DNA of 64,000 nt from Brachybacterium sp. P6-10-X1 (lineage in GTDB: Bacteria; Actinomycetota; Actinomycetes; Actinomycetales; Dermabacteraceae), in NCBI RefSeq assembly GCF_001969445.1, contig NZ_CP017297.1, positions 2,790,001 through 2,854,000 on the forward strand. Direction: 5' to 3'. The notes under the pieces were generated by a model. It saw only the letters and a program-made list of their open reading frames with translations, was not told the origin of the DNA and searched no databases. This document shows, piece by piece, positions 8,134-19,635 of the stretch. The position numbers and the translations under genes are program-made. Each line of letters opens with the position of its first letter. The stretch's first letter is position 1.

Positions 8134-9138
8134 TCAGTGCTCCGAGTTCGAGGGGCTCTCGTCGTCGGACGGCGTGGGGGTCTTCGGGGCGAACAGGAGC
8201 GATGCCACGATCGCGCCGCCCATGGCGACCAGGATGAAGCTCAGCGAGAGCCAGATCGGCACCTCGGGGATCTTCTCCAGCACCGAGAAGCCGGGGATGA
8301 AGTGCAGAGGAGCCTCGTGGATGGCGTGGATCAGCAGCTTGATGCCGATGAACCCGAGGATGGCGGCGATGCCGTAGTGCAGATAGGCCAGGCGTTCCAT
8401 GAGCCCGCCCAGCAGGAAGTACAGCTGGCGCAGCCCCATCAGGGCGAACAGGTTGGCCGTGAAGACCAGGAACGGGTTCTGGGTGACCGCGAAGATCGCC
8501 GGGATCGAGTCCAGCGCGAACATCACGTCGGTCAGGCCGATGGTGATGAACACGAGCAGCATCGGGGTGAACAGCTTCTTCCCGTTCACCACCGTGCGCA
8601 GGTTGTTCCCGTCGTAGTCCTCGGAGACCGGGAGCACCCGTCGCACCGTGCGCATGATGAAGGAGTCGGAGCCGTCGTCCTCCTCCTCACGGGTCTGCTT
8701 CCAGGCCGTGTACAGCAGGAACAGCCCGAAGATGTAGAAGACCTCGGCGAAGCTGTTGATGATCACCGCGCCCGCCACGATGAACAGGGCACGCGCGATC
8801 AGCGCGATGATGATGCCCACCATCAGCACTTCCTGCTGGTACTTCTTCGGCACGGCGAACTTCGACATGATCACGATGAAGACGAACAGGTTGTCGATGC
8901 TCAGCGAGTACTCGAGCAGCCAGCCGGTGACGAACTCGGAGGCCGGCGCCATACCTCCTACGAAGAACAGCACCACCGCGAAGATGAGGGCCAGGCTGAC
9001 GTAGAAGCCGATCCACGCGGCGCACTCCTTCATGGAGGGCAGGTGGGGCCGCTTGATGACCAGCAGGAGGTCGGTGAGGAGGATGGCCACGAGCACGACC
9101 AGTGCCGCGATCTCGAAGCCGAGGTGAAGCTGTCCCAT
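8134..9138 (-). CDS. TerC-family integral membrane protein
   Basis: A 334-residue membrane protein of the TerC/Alx family, with nine or so hydrophobic segments. Diagnostic acidic membrane motifs are present: EYSLSIDNLFVFIVIM in the first half and LTDVMFALDSIPAIFAVT in the second, each carrying intramembrane Asp residues thought to handle divalent cations. Family members are linked to tellurite resistance, manganese export and metallation of exported proteins. The C-terminus ends in a Pro/Ser/Asp/Glu-rich tail. I looked for a yybP-ykoY manganese riboswitch in the 168-nt upstream space and did not recognise one. Confidence 0.9.
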   Translation of the reverse strand: MGQLHLGFEIAALVVLVAILLTDLLLVIKRPHLPSMKECAAWIGFYVSLALIFAVVLFFVGGMAPASEFVTGWLLEYSLSIDNLFVFIVIMSKFAVPKKYQQEVLMVGIIIALIARALFIVAGAVIINSFAEVFYIFGLFLLYTAWKQTREEEDDGSDSFIMRTVRRVLPVSEDYDGNNLRTVVNGKKLFTPMLLVFITIGLTDVMFALDSIPAIFAVTQNPFLVFTANLFALMGLRQLYFLLGGLMERLAYLHYGIAAILGFIGIKLLIHAIHEAPLHFIPGFSVLEKIPEVPIWLSLSFILVAMGGAIVASLLFAPKTPTPSDDESPSNSEH

Positions 9139-9247
9139 GTGAAGTCTTTCGGATGTCGTGGAGGATCGTCCCGAAGGGCCGGGGCGGGCTGGATCCGGGC
9201 AGCCCCGCTCCAGGGTACTCGCGAGGCAGCCCGGCCACGGCCAGAGA

Positions 9248-9275
9248 GGGGACGGTCACAGAAGCCGCCGTCCCC
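9248..9275 (-). terminator. hairpin after the amino-acid ABC operon or in terC leader
   Basis: GGGGACGG and CCGTCCCC form an 8-bp GC stem with a 12-nt loop. It lies between the terC start (9138) and the ABC ATPase stop (9307), both on the minus strand. It therefore most likely ends the ABC transporter transcript, but a role in the terC leader is possible. Confidence 0.5.
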
Positions 9276-9306
9276 TGTGCCCGCGCCGAGCACGCAGCCG
9301 ATGACG

Positions 9307-10069
<763 letters not shown>

Positions 10070-10086
<17 letters not shown>

Positions 10087-10738
10087 GACGGGACACCTTC
10101 TTCTCCAGGAGGTTCTGCAGGACGCTCAGCAGCGAGACCACCATCAGGTAGATCAGAGCTACCAGGCTGTACATGATCAGGGGCTCGAAGGTGGTGGCGG
10201 CCACCTGCCGGCCGACCTGGAACACGTCGATCAGGGTGATGGCGAAGACGAGGCTCGTGCCCTTGACCAGGTCGATGAAGTCATTGGCGACCGGGGGGAT
10301 GGCGATGCGCATCGCCTGCGGGGCGACCACCTTGCGGAAGGTGGTCGCCCGTGACAGGTTCAGGGTCTGGGCGGCTTCGAACTGACCCCGTGGGATGGAC
10401 AGGATCGAGGCCCGCACGGCCTCGGAGGAGTACGCCCCGGTGTTCAGCGCCAGGGTGACGACCGCGGCCGGGAACGCGTCGAGCTCGATGCCGACGTTGG
10501 GCAGCCCGAAGAACACGATGAACAGCTGCACCACCAGCGGTGTGCCGCGGAAGAGCTGCAGATACGCCCAGGCCACCAGCTTCAGCGGGGCGGGGGCGTA
10601 CAGGCGCGTGAGGGCCACGACCACCGCGATCGCCAGGGCGATCGCGAAAGATATCAGCGACAGCGGGATCGTGACCTGGACCAGCGCCGCCAGCATGCGT
10701 GGCAGCGAGTCGATCCACAGCTCGAGGAAGTGCGGCAT
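10070..10738 (-). CDS. polar amino-acid ABC transporter, permease
   Basis: A 222-residue membrane protein of the HisM/GlnP type with about five helices. The family hallmarks are the TPLVVQLF segment near the first loop and the EAA motif (VRASILSIPRGQFEAAQTL) that docks onto the ATPase. It lies 7 nt after the binding-protein gene and overlaps the ATPase gene. Substrate is a polar amino acid or small derivative; the sequence does not distinguish which. Confidence 0.94.
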
Positions 10739-10745
10739 CAGCGGA

Positions 10746-11600
10746 TCAGGCCTCCGGGGTGATGTCCTCGCCCACCCATTCCTGGTAGATCGCCGTCAGC
10801 GAGCCGTCGGACTTCATGCCGTCGAGGATCGAGTTCACCTCGGCCACGAGCGCGTCCTGGCCCTTCTGCATGATCACGCCGACGGTGGTGTCGCTGGGCA
10901 GGTCCGCGTCCAGGACCCGGAACTTCGTGTCCGGGTTCTCCTCCTGGTACGTCTGGAAGGCGATGAAGTCATTGGCCGTGGCGTCGGCCCGCCCCTGGAC
11001 CACCAGGGCGATGGCCTCGGCGAACCCCTGCACGGGGACGACCTCGGCACCGAGCTCCTCCACCTGCTGGGCCCAATTGGACGTCGCGGTCTGCGCCGCG
11101 GTGGCCCCGTCGAGGTCCTCGAGGGTCTGGATGTCGGAGTCGACCGGCACCGCGATGCGCCCGATGGACCGTGCATAGGGCTCGGAGAAGGCGTAGGCCT
11201 CCTGCCGTTCGGGAGTGATGCCGACGTTGTTGATCACCAGGTCGTAGCGGTCCACGTCCAGCCCGGCGATCAGCGAATCCCACTCGGTCTCGATGTACTC
11301 GGGGGTCGCCCCCAGGCCCTCGGCGACGGCGTCGGCGATCTCCTTCTCGAAGCCGACCAGGTCGCCGCTCTCGTCGTGGAAGGCGTAGGGACGGTAGGTG
11401 CCCTCGAGCCCGATGCGGACCGTGCCGGATTCCTGAATGCGGGCGAGGACGTCCTCGCCGTCGGAGCCGCCGTCGGAGCCGCCGTCGGATTCGCCGCCGG
11501 AACCGCCCGCATCGGAACTGCAGGCGGCAAGGACAGCGGCGATGCCGACACCGCCGACGGTCAGGGCGATGCGGCGGGTGGGGCGGAAGGAGCTGGCCAT
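10746..11600 (-). CDS. amino-acid ABC transporter substrate-binding lipoprotein
   Basis: A 284-residue family-3 solute-binding protein. The N-terminus has a basic region, a hydrophobic stretch and a lipobox LAACSS, so it should be lipid-anchored outside the membrane. A Gly/Ser/Asp-rich linker encoded by repeated GGAGCCGCC-like units follows. The mature domain shows RIGLEGTYRPYAF and DLVINNVGITPERQ, which are typical of amino-acid binding members. It is the first gene of the three-gene operon. Given the neighbouring hut cluster it might bind histidine, but nothing in the sequence proves this. Confidence 0.92.
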   Translation of the reverse strand: MASSFRPTRRIALTVGGVGIAAVLAACSSDAGGSGGESDGGSDGGSDGEDVLARIQESGTVRIGLEGTYRPYAFHDESGDLVGFEKEIADAVAEGLGATPEYIETEWDSLIAGLDVDRYDLVINNVGITPERQEAYAFSEPYARSIGRIAVPVDSDIQTLEDLDGATAAQTATSNWAQQVEELGAEVVPVQGFAEAIALVVQGRADATANDFIAFQTYQEENPDTKFRVLDADLPSDTTVGVIMQKGQDALVAEVNSILDGMKSDGSLTAIYQEWVGEDITPEA

Positions 11601-11776
11601 CTCATGTCCTCAGGTCGTGGGGGTGTCGTCGTACCGTCGGCCGACTCCGGGCGATTCGCGCCGGACGACTCGTCGAGTCTAAGCGCTACCTATGGCGACC
11701 AGAAGGAATGTTGCGCAGTGTGTGCTCTGGGCCCCAGAGGCCCGGGTGCGTCCCGGGCGTCGCGGATCTCCGGATC

Positions 11777-12994
11777 TCAGCCCCTCGCGCCCAGCACCCC
11801 GACCGTCCGCCACGCCTCGGCCACGGCCCCGTGCTGGGCCGATCCCTCGCCGTGGCGCCGGATCGCGGCGTCGAGCGTAGCGCGGGCGAACGCGTCGAAA
11901 TCGGCGTCCTTGGGGAGCCCGCCGCGGGTCAGCGCGTCGTACCAGAGAGGTCCGGCGCCCTCCCAGGAGGTGCCGCCGATCCCGGTGGCGGCGAGGTAGA
12001 ACGCCCGGTTGGCGATGCCGGAGTTGATGTGCACGCCCCCGTTGTCGTTCTCCGCGTCGTGCGGGAGGTCCGCGTACTCGTCCATCGACGCGGTCTGCGG
12101 GTCCTTGCCGAGCACGGGATCGTCGTAGGCGGTGCCGGGGGCCTTCATCGAACGCAGCGCCTCGCCCTGGACGGCGTCGGTGAAAACGCCCTCACCGATC
12201 AGCCAGTCGGCCTCCTGGGCGCTCTGGTCCAGCACCTGTTGCTTGACCATCGATCCGAAGCAGTCGGCCACGGACTCGTGGAGCGCCCCGGGTTGGCCGA
12301 CGTAGATGAGCCCGGCGGAGAACTGGACGACGCCGTGGGTCAGCTCATGGCCGATCACGTCCACAGCGTTGGTGAAGGAGCGGAAGTACACCCCGTCGCC
12401 GTCGCCGAAGATCATCTGCTCGCCGTCCCAGAAGGCGTTCTCGAAATCCTGGCCGTAATGGACGGTGGCGATCAGCTCCATGCCCGCGTCGTCCAAGGAG
12501 TTGCGGTCGAAGGCCTGGTCGTACAGGGTCCAGGTGGCGCCGAGGCCGTCGTAGGCCTCGTCGACGGATTCGTCGCCGCTGGACTCCTGACCCTCCTCAC
12601 GCACCAGGACGCCCGGCAGGGTGGTGCCACCGCGGGCGTCGTGGATGCTGCGGTGCACCGTGGTGGCCCCCGCCTCCGCGGCAGGCTCCCTCGCGCCGGC
12701 GGCCCGAGCCTCGTCCGTCCCGGGGCGGGGCCCCTCGGCACCTCGGCGGTCTCCTTCCAGGCGTCTGCGCAGATGCGGGGGCACCAGCCCCGCAGCCGAC
12801 CCGGAGGCGCCGGACCCGCGGGAGCGCTCCGCCCGGACCTCCCGACCACCCGCGACGCGGCGGCCGATGTCCAGGGTCCGGGCGGCCGCCTCGGCCTGCG
12901 GGTCGGCACCGGCGGCGGCGATCTGCGCGAGCAGGTGCGGGGGGATGATCCCGCAGATCGCGGGTGGGTGAGGGGCGTCACGTCGAGTGCTCAT
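11777..12994 (-). CDS. M4-family metallopeptidase, protealysin-like
   Basis: A 405-residue thermolysin-family zinc protease. HELTH (residues 216-220) supplies the two zinc histidines and the catalytic Glu; Glu240 in ALHESVAD is the third zinc ligand; NGGVHINSG follows as expected. There is no classical signal peptide. The N-terminus is a short prodomain containing IPPHL (17-21), like the PPL-type precursor motif of protealysins, and a second copy VPPHL at 71-75. Start at 12994 is chosen because homologous sequence begins there; an upstream in-frame start is possible. A heptamer repeat tract lies 52 nt upstream. Confidence 0.88.
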   Translation of the reverse strand: MSTRRDAPHPPAICGIIPPHLLAQIAAAGADPQAEAAARTLDIGRRVAGGREVRAERSRGSGASGSAAGLVPPHLRRRLEGDRRGAEGPRPGTDEARAAGAREPAAEAGATTVHRSIHDARGGTTLPGVLVREEGQESSGDESVDEAYDGLGATWTLYDQAFDRNSLDDAGMELIATVHYGQDFENAFWDGEQMIFGDGDGVYFRSFTNAVDVIGHELTHGVVQFSAGLIYVGQPGALHESVADCFGSMVKQQVLDQSAQEADWLIGEGVFTDAVQGEALRSMKAPGTAYDDPVLGKDPQTASMDEYADLPHDAENDNGGVHINSGIANRAFYLAATGIGGTSWEGAGPLWYDALTRGGLPKDADFDAFARATLDAAIRRHGEGSAQHGAVAEAWRTVGVLGARG

Positions 12995-13046
12995 GGCACC
13001 AGCATGGACCCGGGCGCCGACAAGCGGAACCCGGCGGCCTCGCCGA

Positions 13047-13102
13047 CCCCTCACCCCTCACCCCTCACCCCTCACCCCTCACCCCTCACCCCTCACCCCT
13101 CA
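13047..13102. repeat. heptanucleotide microsatellite, eight CCCCTCA units
   Basis: Eight exact tandem copies of CCCCTCA fill these 56 bases. They lie in the presumed promoter/leader of the M4 protease gene (start 12994, minus strand). The pure repeat is a slippage-prone tract. Confidence 0.97.
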
Positions 13103-13165
13103 AGAGGATCGACCTCTGCGCTGCTGTTGCCATAACGCGCAGAAGGAACGTCTTCGCAGAAGTCG

Positions 13166-13257
13166 ACCGGATGGCGCCGGCGGGCAGACCGGATGGCGCC
13201 GCGGGCAGGGTGGCGAGCGGGCCGGCGGGCAGGGTGGCGGGCGGGGGCCGGCGGGCG
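13166..13257. repeat. imperfect 22-24-bp tandem repeats after hutH
   Basis: Two near-identical units starting ACCGGATGGCGCC (13166 and 13188) are followed by two GGTGGCG-led units (13209 and 13233), all ending in GCGGGCAG-like sequence. The array ends just before the hutH stop codon at 13260. No protein is read convincingly through it. Confidence 0.75.
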
Positions 13258-13259
13258 GA

Positions 13260-14801
13260 TCAGCGCAGCTCGCCGATGACCTCCTGGACCGCGGCCAGCA
13301 GTGAGCCGTCGAGCAGACGCGCCTCGGCCTCGGCGATGTCGGGGGCGAGGAAGCGGTCCGGGCCGGGGCCCTCGACGGTGCGGCGCAGCACGGCGATCGC
13401 GGCGGCGGAGGCCTCCGACGGGGCCAGCGGCGCGCGCAGGTCGATCGCGCGGGCGGCGGTGAGCAGCTCGATCGCCAGCACCCGACGCAGGTTCTCCACG
13501 CTGGTGCGCAGCTTGCGGGCGGCGTGCCAGCCCATCGAGACGTGGTCCTCCTGCATGGCCGAGGAGGGGATGGAGTCGACGCTCGCCGGGACCGCGAGGC
13601 GCTTCATCTCCGAGACCAGGGCGGCCTGGGTGTACTGGGCGATCATGAAGCCGGAGTCCACGCCGGGGTCATCGGCCAGGAACGGCGGCAGCCCGTGGGA
13701 GCGGGACTTGTCCAGCATCCGGTCCGTGCGGCGCTCGGCGATCGAGGCGAGGTCCGCGCCGACCACGGCGAGGAAGTCCAGCACGTACGCCACCGGCGCA
13801 CCGTGGAAGTTGCCGTTGGAGGTCACGGTGCCGTCCTCCAACACGACGGGGTTGTCGATCGCGGCGGCCAGCTCGCGCTCGGCGACGGTGCGGGCGTGCT
13901 CGATGGTGTCGCGCACGCCGCCGGCGACCTGCGGGGCGCAGCGCAGCGAGTAGGCGTCCTGGACCCGGGATCCCGCGGCGGCGACGTCGGCGATGATCGG
14001 GGACCCCGCGAGCAGACCGTGGATGTTCGCGGCCGACGCCGCTTGGCCGGGGTGCGGACGCAGCGGCGCGTGCAGCTCGGGCACGAACACGTTGTCGCGG
14101 CCGCGGAGCCCCTGCACGGTCAGCGCGGTGGTGAGGTCCGCGGTGCGCACCAGCTCGTCGAGGTCGGCGATCGCCATCAGCAGCATGCCGAGCATGCCGT
14201 CGGTGCCGTTGATCAGCGCCAGGCCCTCCTTCTCCTCGAGCAGCACCGGCTCGATCCCTGCCTCGTCGAGCAGCTCGGGCACGGGGCGCTCGACCCCGTC
14301 GCGGTCGCGGGCGCGCCCCTCCCCCATGAGCACGATCGCGCAATGGCTGAGCGGAGCGAGATCCCCGGAGCAGCCCAGCGATCCATACTCGTGGACGATC
14401 GGGGTGATCTGGGCGTTCAGCAGCGCGAGGATCGTCTCGACCACGACGGGGCGCACGCCGGTGCGGCCGGAGGCCAGGGTCCGGGCGCGCAGCAGCATCA
14501 GGGCCCGGACCACCTCGGTCTCCACCTCGGGGCCCGCGCCCGCGGCGTGGGAACGGATCAGGGAGCGTTGGAGGGCGTGGCGCATGCTCGGCGGGATCGC
14601 GGTGTCGGCGAGCGCGCCGAAGCCGGTGGAGACGCCGTAGACGGGGGTGTCCCCGGCGGCGAGGGCGTCGATGTGGGCGCGCACCGCGGCGACCTGCTCG
14701 CGAGCGGCGGGGTCGAGCTCCACCCGGGCGCGGCGGCGGGCGACGGCGAGGACGTCGGCGGCGGTGAGGCCGGACGTGGACAGGACGACGGGAGGGGTCA
14801 C
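13260..14801 (-). CDS. hutH: histidine ammonia-lyase
   Basis: A 513-residue enzyme that removes ammonia from histidine to give urocanate, the first step of histidine degradation. The MIO cofactor-forming tripeptide is Cys144-Ser145-Gly146 in GSLGCSGDLAPLSH, instead of the commoner Ala-Ser-Gly. Tyr54 in VYGVSTGFG is the catalytic tyrosine region. Length is normal for HutH. GTG at 14801 has AAAGG upstream. It is the last gene of the minus-strand hut cluster; a repeat array follows it. Confidence 0.96.
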   Translation of the reverse strand: MTPPVVLSTSGLTAADVLAVARRRARVELDPAAREQVAAVRAHIDALAAGDTPVYGVSTGFGALADTAIPPSMRHALQRSLIRSHAAGAGPEVETEVVRALMLLRARTLASGRTGVRPVVVETILALLNAQITPIVHEYGSLGCSGDLAPLSHCAIVLMGEGRARDRDGVERPVPELLDEAGIEPVLLEEKEGLALINGTDGMLGMLLMAIADLDELVRTADLTTALTVQGLRGRDNVFVPELHAPLRPHPGQAASAANIHGLLAGSPIIADVAAAGSRVQDAYSLRCAPQVAGGVRDTIEHARTVAERELAAAIDNPVVLEDGTVTSNGNFHGAPVAYVLDFLAVVGADLASIAERRTDRMLDKSRSHGLPPFLADDPGVDSGFMIAQYTQAALVSEMKRLAVPASVDSIPSSAMQEDHVSMGWHAARKLRTSVENLRRVLAIELLTAARAIDLRAPLAPSEASAAAIAVLRRTVEGPGPDRFLAPDIAEAEARLLDGSLLAAVQEVIGELR

Positions 14802-14861
14802 GGGGAACCTTTCGGAGTATTTTCGGGGTAGGAGAGGACGGGGAGTGGCTGACCGCCCCGT

Positions 14862-16283
14862 CTACAGCAGCAGGTGCGCCAGCGGCGCGGTGATCAGGAT
14901 GGTGAGCACCACCCGCACGAACCAGAGCACCACCAGGTGTCCCACGTTCACGGGGATCCTCGTGGCCAGCACCGAGGGCACCAGGGCGGAGAAGAACACG
15001 ATCTGCGAGACGGCGGTGACGCCGACGGTGAAGCGCAGCACCTCCGATTCGTGGCCGGCGACCACGGTGGCCGGCAGGAACATCTCGGCGATGCCCACGG
15101 CCACGGCTTTGCCGGCGAGTGCCGGGTCGGGCAGCTGCACGAGGTGGGCGACGGGCACGAAGATCCATCCGATCAGGTCGAACAACGGGGTGTAGGTGGC
15201 CAGCAGCAGGCCGGCCAGTCCGATCGACAGGATCGAGGGGACGATCGCGGCGGCCATCAGCACACCGTCCCGGAAGGTCGCCCAGCTGCCCCGGACCACG
15301 CCGGGGGCGACGGCCAGGGCGCGCATCGCCTCGTCCCAGGCCTGAGCGACGCGGTGTCCGCGGGAGACCGGCTCCGGCAGGTGATCGGCACCCTCGTAGG
15401 GATCGTCGGCCACCCCGCTCAGCGGCGGGATCCGCACCGTGATCGCGGTGACCGCGAAGGTGATCGCGAGCGTGAGGAAGAAGTAGAGCGTCCAGTGCTC
15501 CATGAGGTCCAGGGTGCTGGCCACGATCACCATGAAGGTCGCCGAGACGGTGGAGAAGCCGGTGGCGATGATCGCGGCCTCCTTGCCGGTGTACCGGCCC
15601 TCGCGGTAGACGCGGTCGGTGATCAGCAGCGCGAGGGAGTAGGAGCCGACGAAGGAGGCGACGGCGTCGACCGCGGCGCGTCCGGGCACCTTCCACACCG
15701 GGCGCATGATCGGCTGCACCAGCACCCCGATGAACTCCATCAACCCGTAGTTGATCAGCAGCGCCAGGAACACGGCTCCGACGGGAACGATGAGGCCCAC
15801 GGGAATCCCGAGGCTCTCCCACAGGAAGGGGCCGATATCGGGGTTCGCCAGCGGTCCCGGGTAGTAGCCGGCCGCCGCGCAGATCGCGACGAGGAGCCCG
15901 ACGATGTTCGCGAGCGCGAACACGGTGCGCAGCGCTCCGTGGCGCCAGGATCCGGTGACGAAGGGGCGGACCGTGCCGAGGGCGACCAGGGCGACCACCA
16001 CCCAGGGGACGACGGGGCCCAGCACCCACATCACGAAGGACAGCGCGTGGTCCACCAGGATCGTGGACTCCCCACCGATCTCGACGGAGACGAAGAACAT
16101 CGCCAGGCCGATCGCGCTGTAGACGAAGAATCGCCAGCGGCGGGGCGGGACCTCGCGCTCCGTGCCGTCGGCGGCGAGCACGGAGCGGGCACGGTCGGCG
16201 GCGACGTCCTCGAAGGGCTGCCGTCCGGTCCCCGAGCGGGGCCCGGTGCGGCCGGGGTCGTTCACGGCGTCGGACGTCGTCAT
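14862..16283 (-). CDS. YjiH-family membrane protein, probable histidine-pathway carrier
   Basis: A 473-residue membrane protein with about ten helices and a nucleoside-recognition (GATE) type core, matching the YjiH family by its IGLAMFFVSVEIGGESTILVD start and the GSYSLALLITDRVY region. YjiH proteins have no firmly proven substrate but recur in hut clusters. Its position between hutI and hutH suggests uptake of histidine or urocanate. ATG at 16283 has AAAGGA upstream. It is separated from hutH by 60 nt and is probably co-transcribed. Confidence 0.85.
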   Translation of the reverse strand: MTTSDAVNDPGRTGPRSGTGRQPFEDVAADRARSVLAADGTEREVPPRRWRFFVYSAIGLAMFFVSVEIGGESTILVDHALSFVMWVLGPVVPWVVVALVALGTVRPFVTGSWRHGALRTVFALANIVGLLVAICAAAGYYPGPLANPDIGPFLWESLGIPVGLIVPVGAVFLALLINYGLMEFIGVLVQPIMRPVWKVPGRAAVDAVASFVGSYSLALLITDRVYREGRYTGKEAAIIATGFSTVSATFMVIVASTLDLMEHWTLYFFLTLAITFAVTAITVRIPPLSGVADDPYEGADHLPEPVSRGHRVAQAWDEAMRALAVAPGVVRGSWATFRDGVLMAAAIVPSILSIGLAGLLLATYTPLFDLIGWIFVPVAHLVQLPDPALAGKAVAVGIAEMFLPATVVAGHESEVLRFTVGVTAVSQIVFFSALVPSVLATRIPVNVGHLVVLWFVRVVLTILITAPLAHLLL

Positions 16284-16358
16284 CGTCGAGATCGTCCTTT
16301 CGGGTCAGGGGACGGGAGCAGGACCGGGCCAGGGGCGGGGAGGCGTCGGATGCGCGGG

Positions 16359-17618
16359 TCAGGTGAGGCGGACGCCGGCGCGCCACACCTCGTGGGTGAG
16401 CGGCATCCCGGGCCGGTAGGCGAGGTGGATGGCGGCGGAGGCGTCGAGCACGTGCAGGTCGGCGCGGGCTCCGACCCCGAGGTGCCCGACGTCCGTGCGG
16501 CGCAGGGCGAGCGCCCCGCCGCGGGTGGCGGCGCGCACGGCCTCGGCCAGCGAGAGGTGCATCTGCAGCACGGCGGTCGTGACGCAGAAGCTCATGGAGC
16601 TCGTATAGCTGGTGCCGGGGTTGCAGTTCGAGGCGATCGCGACCGTGGCGCCGGCGTCCAGCAGCTCCCGGGCGGGGGCGAGCGGGGCGCGGGTGGAGAG
16701 GTCGCAGGCCGGCAGGACGGTCGCGACCGTCGGCCCGGCGTCGACGGCGAGCCGGTCCGGGTCGGTCCCCGGCGCGGTGGGGCGTGCGGCCGTCGCGGCG
16801 AGCGCCTCGACGTCGGCCGGGGCGAGATGGTTCACGTGGTCCACGCTCGCCGCCCCGAGCTCGGCGGCCAGCGCCACGCCGCCGGAGCGGCCCAGCTGAT
16901 GGCCGTGCACGCGCAGGCCGAGACCCGCCACGGCGCCGGCGCGCAGCACGCATGCGGACTGCGCGGGGTCGAAGGCGCCCTCCTCGCAGAACACGTCGAT
17001 CCAGCGCACGTGCGGGGCGACGACGGAGAGCATCTCCCCGGTGACCAGGTCGACGTAGTCCTCGGCACGGCCCTCGTACTCGCGCGGCACCAGGTGCGCG
17101 CCGAGGAACGTCACCTCGTCGAGCTCCCCGGCCGCGACCAGCGCCGAGGCGAGCTCGGCGGCCCGCAGCTCCTCCGCGACGGTGAGCCCGTAGCCGGTCT
17201 TGGTCTCCAGGCAGGTCGTCCCGCCGCGGACGGCCTCCGCGATCCGGCCGCGCACCAGCGCCCTCAGGTGCTCGTCGGTGGCGGAGCGGGTGGCGCCGGT
17301 GGTGACGGAGATGCCGCCGGCGCTGTAGGACTGCCCGGCCATCCGGGCCTCGAACTCGGCGGCGCGGTCGCCGTCGAAGATCAGATGACTGTGCGAGTCG
17401 ACCCAACCGGGCAGCACGGCCCGACCGCCCAGGTCCTCGGCCGTATCGGCCGACGGGGCCTCGGCGGCAGGGCCGGTCCACGCGACGCGGCCGTCCTCGA
17501 TGACCAGTGCCGCGTCGCGTCGGACCTGCCCGTCGGCCACCCCGCTGTGTGCGGGGTCGTCGAGCGCGGGATCGAGGGTCCACAGCTCGCTGATGCCGGA
17601 GATCAGGGTGCTCGTCAT
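16359..17618 (-). CDS. hutI: imidazolonepropionase
   Basis: A 419-residue amidohydrolase that opens imidazolone propionate to N-formimidoyl-glutamate, the third step of histidine breakdown. The metal-binding HSHLIFDGDR motif follows the first strand of the barrel; LGAHLVPREY and the later HGHQLG and DHVNHL histidines complete the site. ATG at 17618 has a GGAGG site 6 nt upstream; the longer frame to 17654 lacks one. It follows hutU by 100 nt on the same strand. Confidence 0.95.
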   Translation of the reverse strand: MTSTLISGISELWTLDPALDDPAHSGVADGQVRRDAALVIEDGRVAWTGPAAEAPSADTAEDLGGRAVLPGWVDSHSHLIFDGDRAAEFEARMAGQSYSAGGISVTTGATRSATDEHLRALVRGRIAEAVRGGTTCLETKTGYGLTVAEELRAAELASALVAAGELDEVTFLGAHLVPREYEGRAEDYVDLVTGEMLSVVAPHVRWIDVFCEEGAFDPAQSACVLRAGAVAGLGLRVHGHQLGRSGGVALAAELGAASVDHVNHLAPADVEALAATAARPTAPGTDPDRLAVDAGPTVATVLPACDLSTRAPLAPARELLDAGATVAIASNCNPGTSYTSSMSFCVTTAVLQMHLSLAEAVRAATRGGALALRRTDVGHLGVGARADLHVLDASAAIHLAYRPGMPLTHEVWRAGVRLT

Positions 17619-17718
17619 ACCGGGGCCTCCTGCGGGTGGGGGTGGGGAGCGCATGCCCGGGGTTGGTCCGAACGGTCGGTCGGGACGGCTCCGGGACGGG
17701 GATCGGCGCGGGAGGGCG

Positions 17719-19401
<1,683 letters not shown>

Positions 19402-19457
19402 CTCTGGCTCCTGGGTTCGGGGGTCGGGGTCTGTCGCGGTGTTCGACCCAGGACAGC

Positions 19458-19515
19458 ACCCGGGCCGATACCGGGTCGAGAGGGTCGGGAGCGATCGTGT
19501 CCGGTATCCCGGACA
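19458..19515. promoter_or_regulatory. two related inverted repeats upstream of hutU
   Basis: The first (19458-19476) is ACCCGG-N7-CCGGGT and the second (19498-19515) is TGTCCGG-TATC-CCGGACA. Both contain the CCGGTATC string, on opposite strands, and their centres are about 39 bp apart. They sit upstream of hutU in a 234-nt gap, where an operator for the neighbouring IclR-type regulator would be expected. No binding evidence exists here. Confidence 0.55.
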
Positions 19516-19635
19516 GCAGGAGCGGTCGACGGGCGCGCCCGGAGGCGGACGGTTCGGTCGACGACGGTCACCGCGATCGGCCCATGGCGGCCGGATCGAC
19601 CGGTCGCGGCGGAGGCCCACCGGGGGCGATCGAGG

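Noticed and set aside
9139..9306. yybP-ykoY manganese riboswitch upstream of terC
   Set aside because: Such elements often precede terC/alx genes, but I could not find the conserved core; only a simple GC hairpin is present.
11725..11739. CTCTGGGCCCCAGAG palindrome as an operator
   Set aside because: It could equally be a weak terminator at the end of the M4 protease gene or a chance GC palindrome; no supporting context.
13047..13102. A Pro/Ser/Thr/His-rich repeat protein read through the heptamer tract
   Set aside because: The plus-strand frames containing it are shadows lacking a ribosome site, and the 7-bp unit cycles through all frames.
13669..17583. A 1304-codon open frame on the minus strand through the hut cluster
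   Set aside because: It is an out-of-frame shadow of hutH, yjiH and hutI; its translation is extremely Arg/Pro-rich with no motif, as expected in very high-GC DNA.
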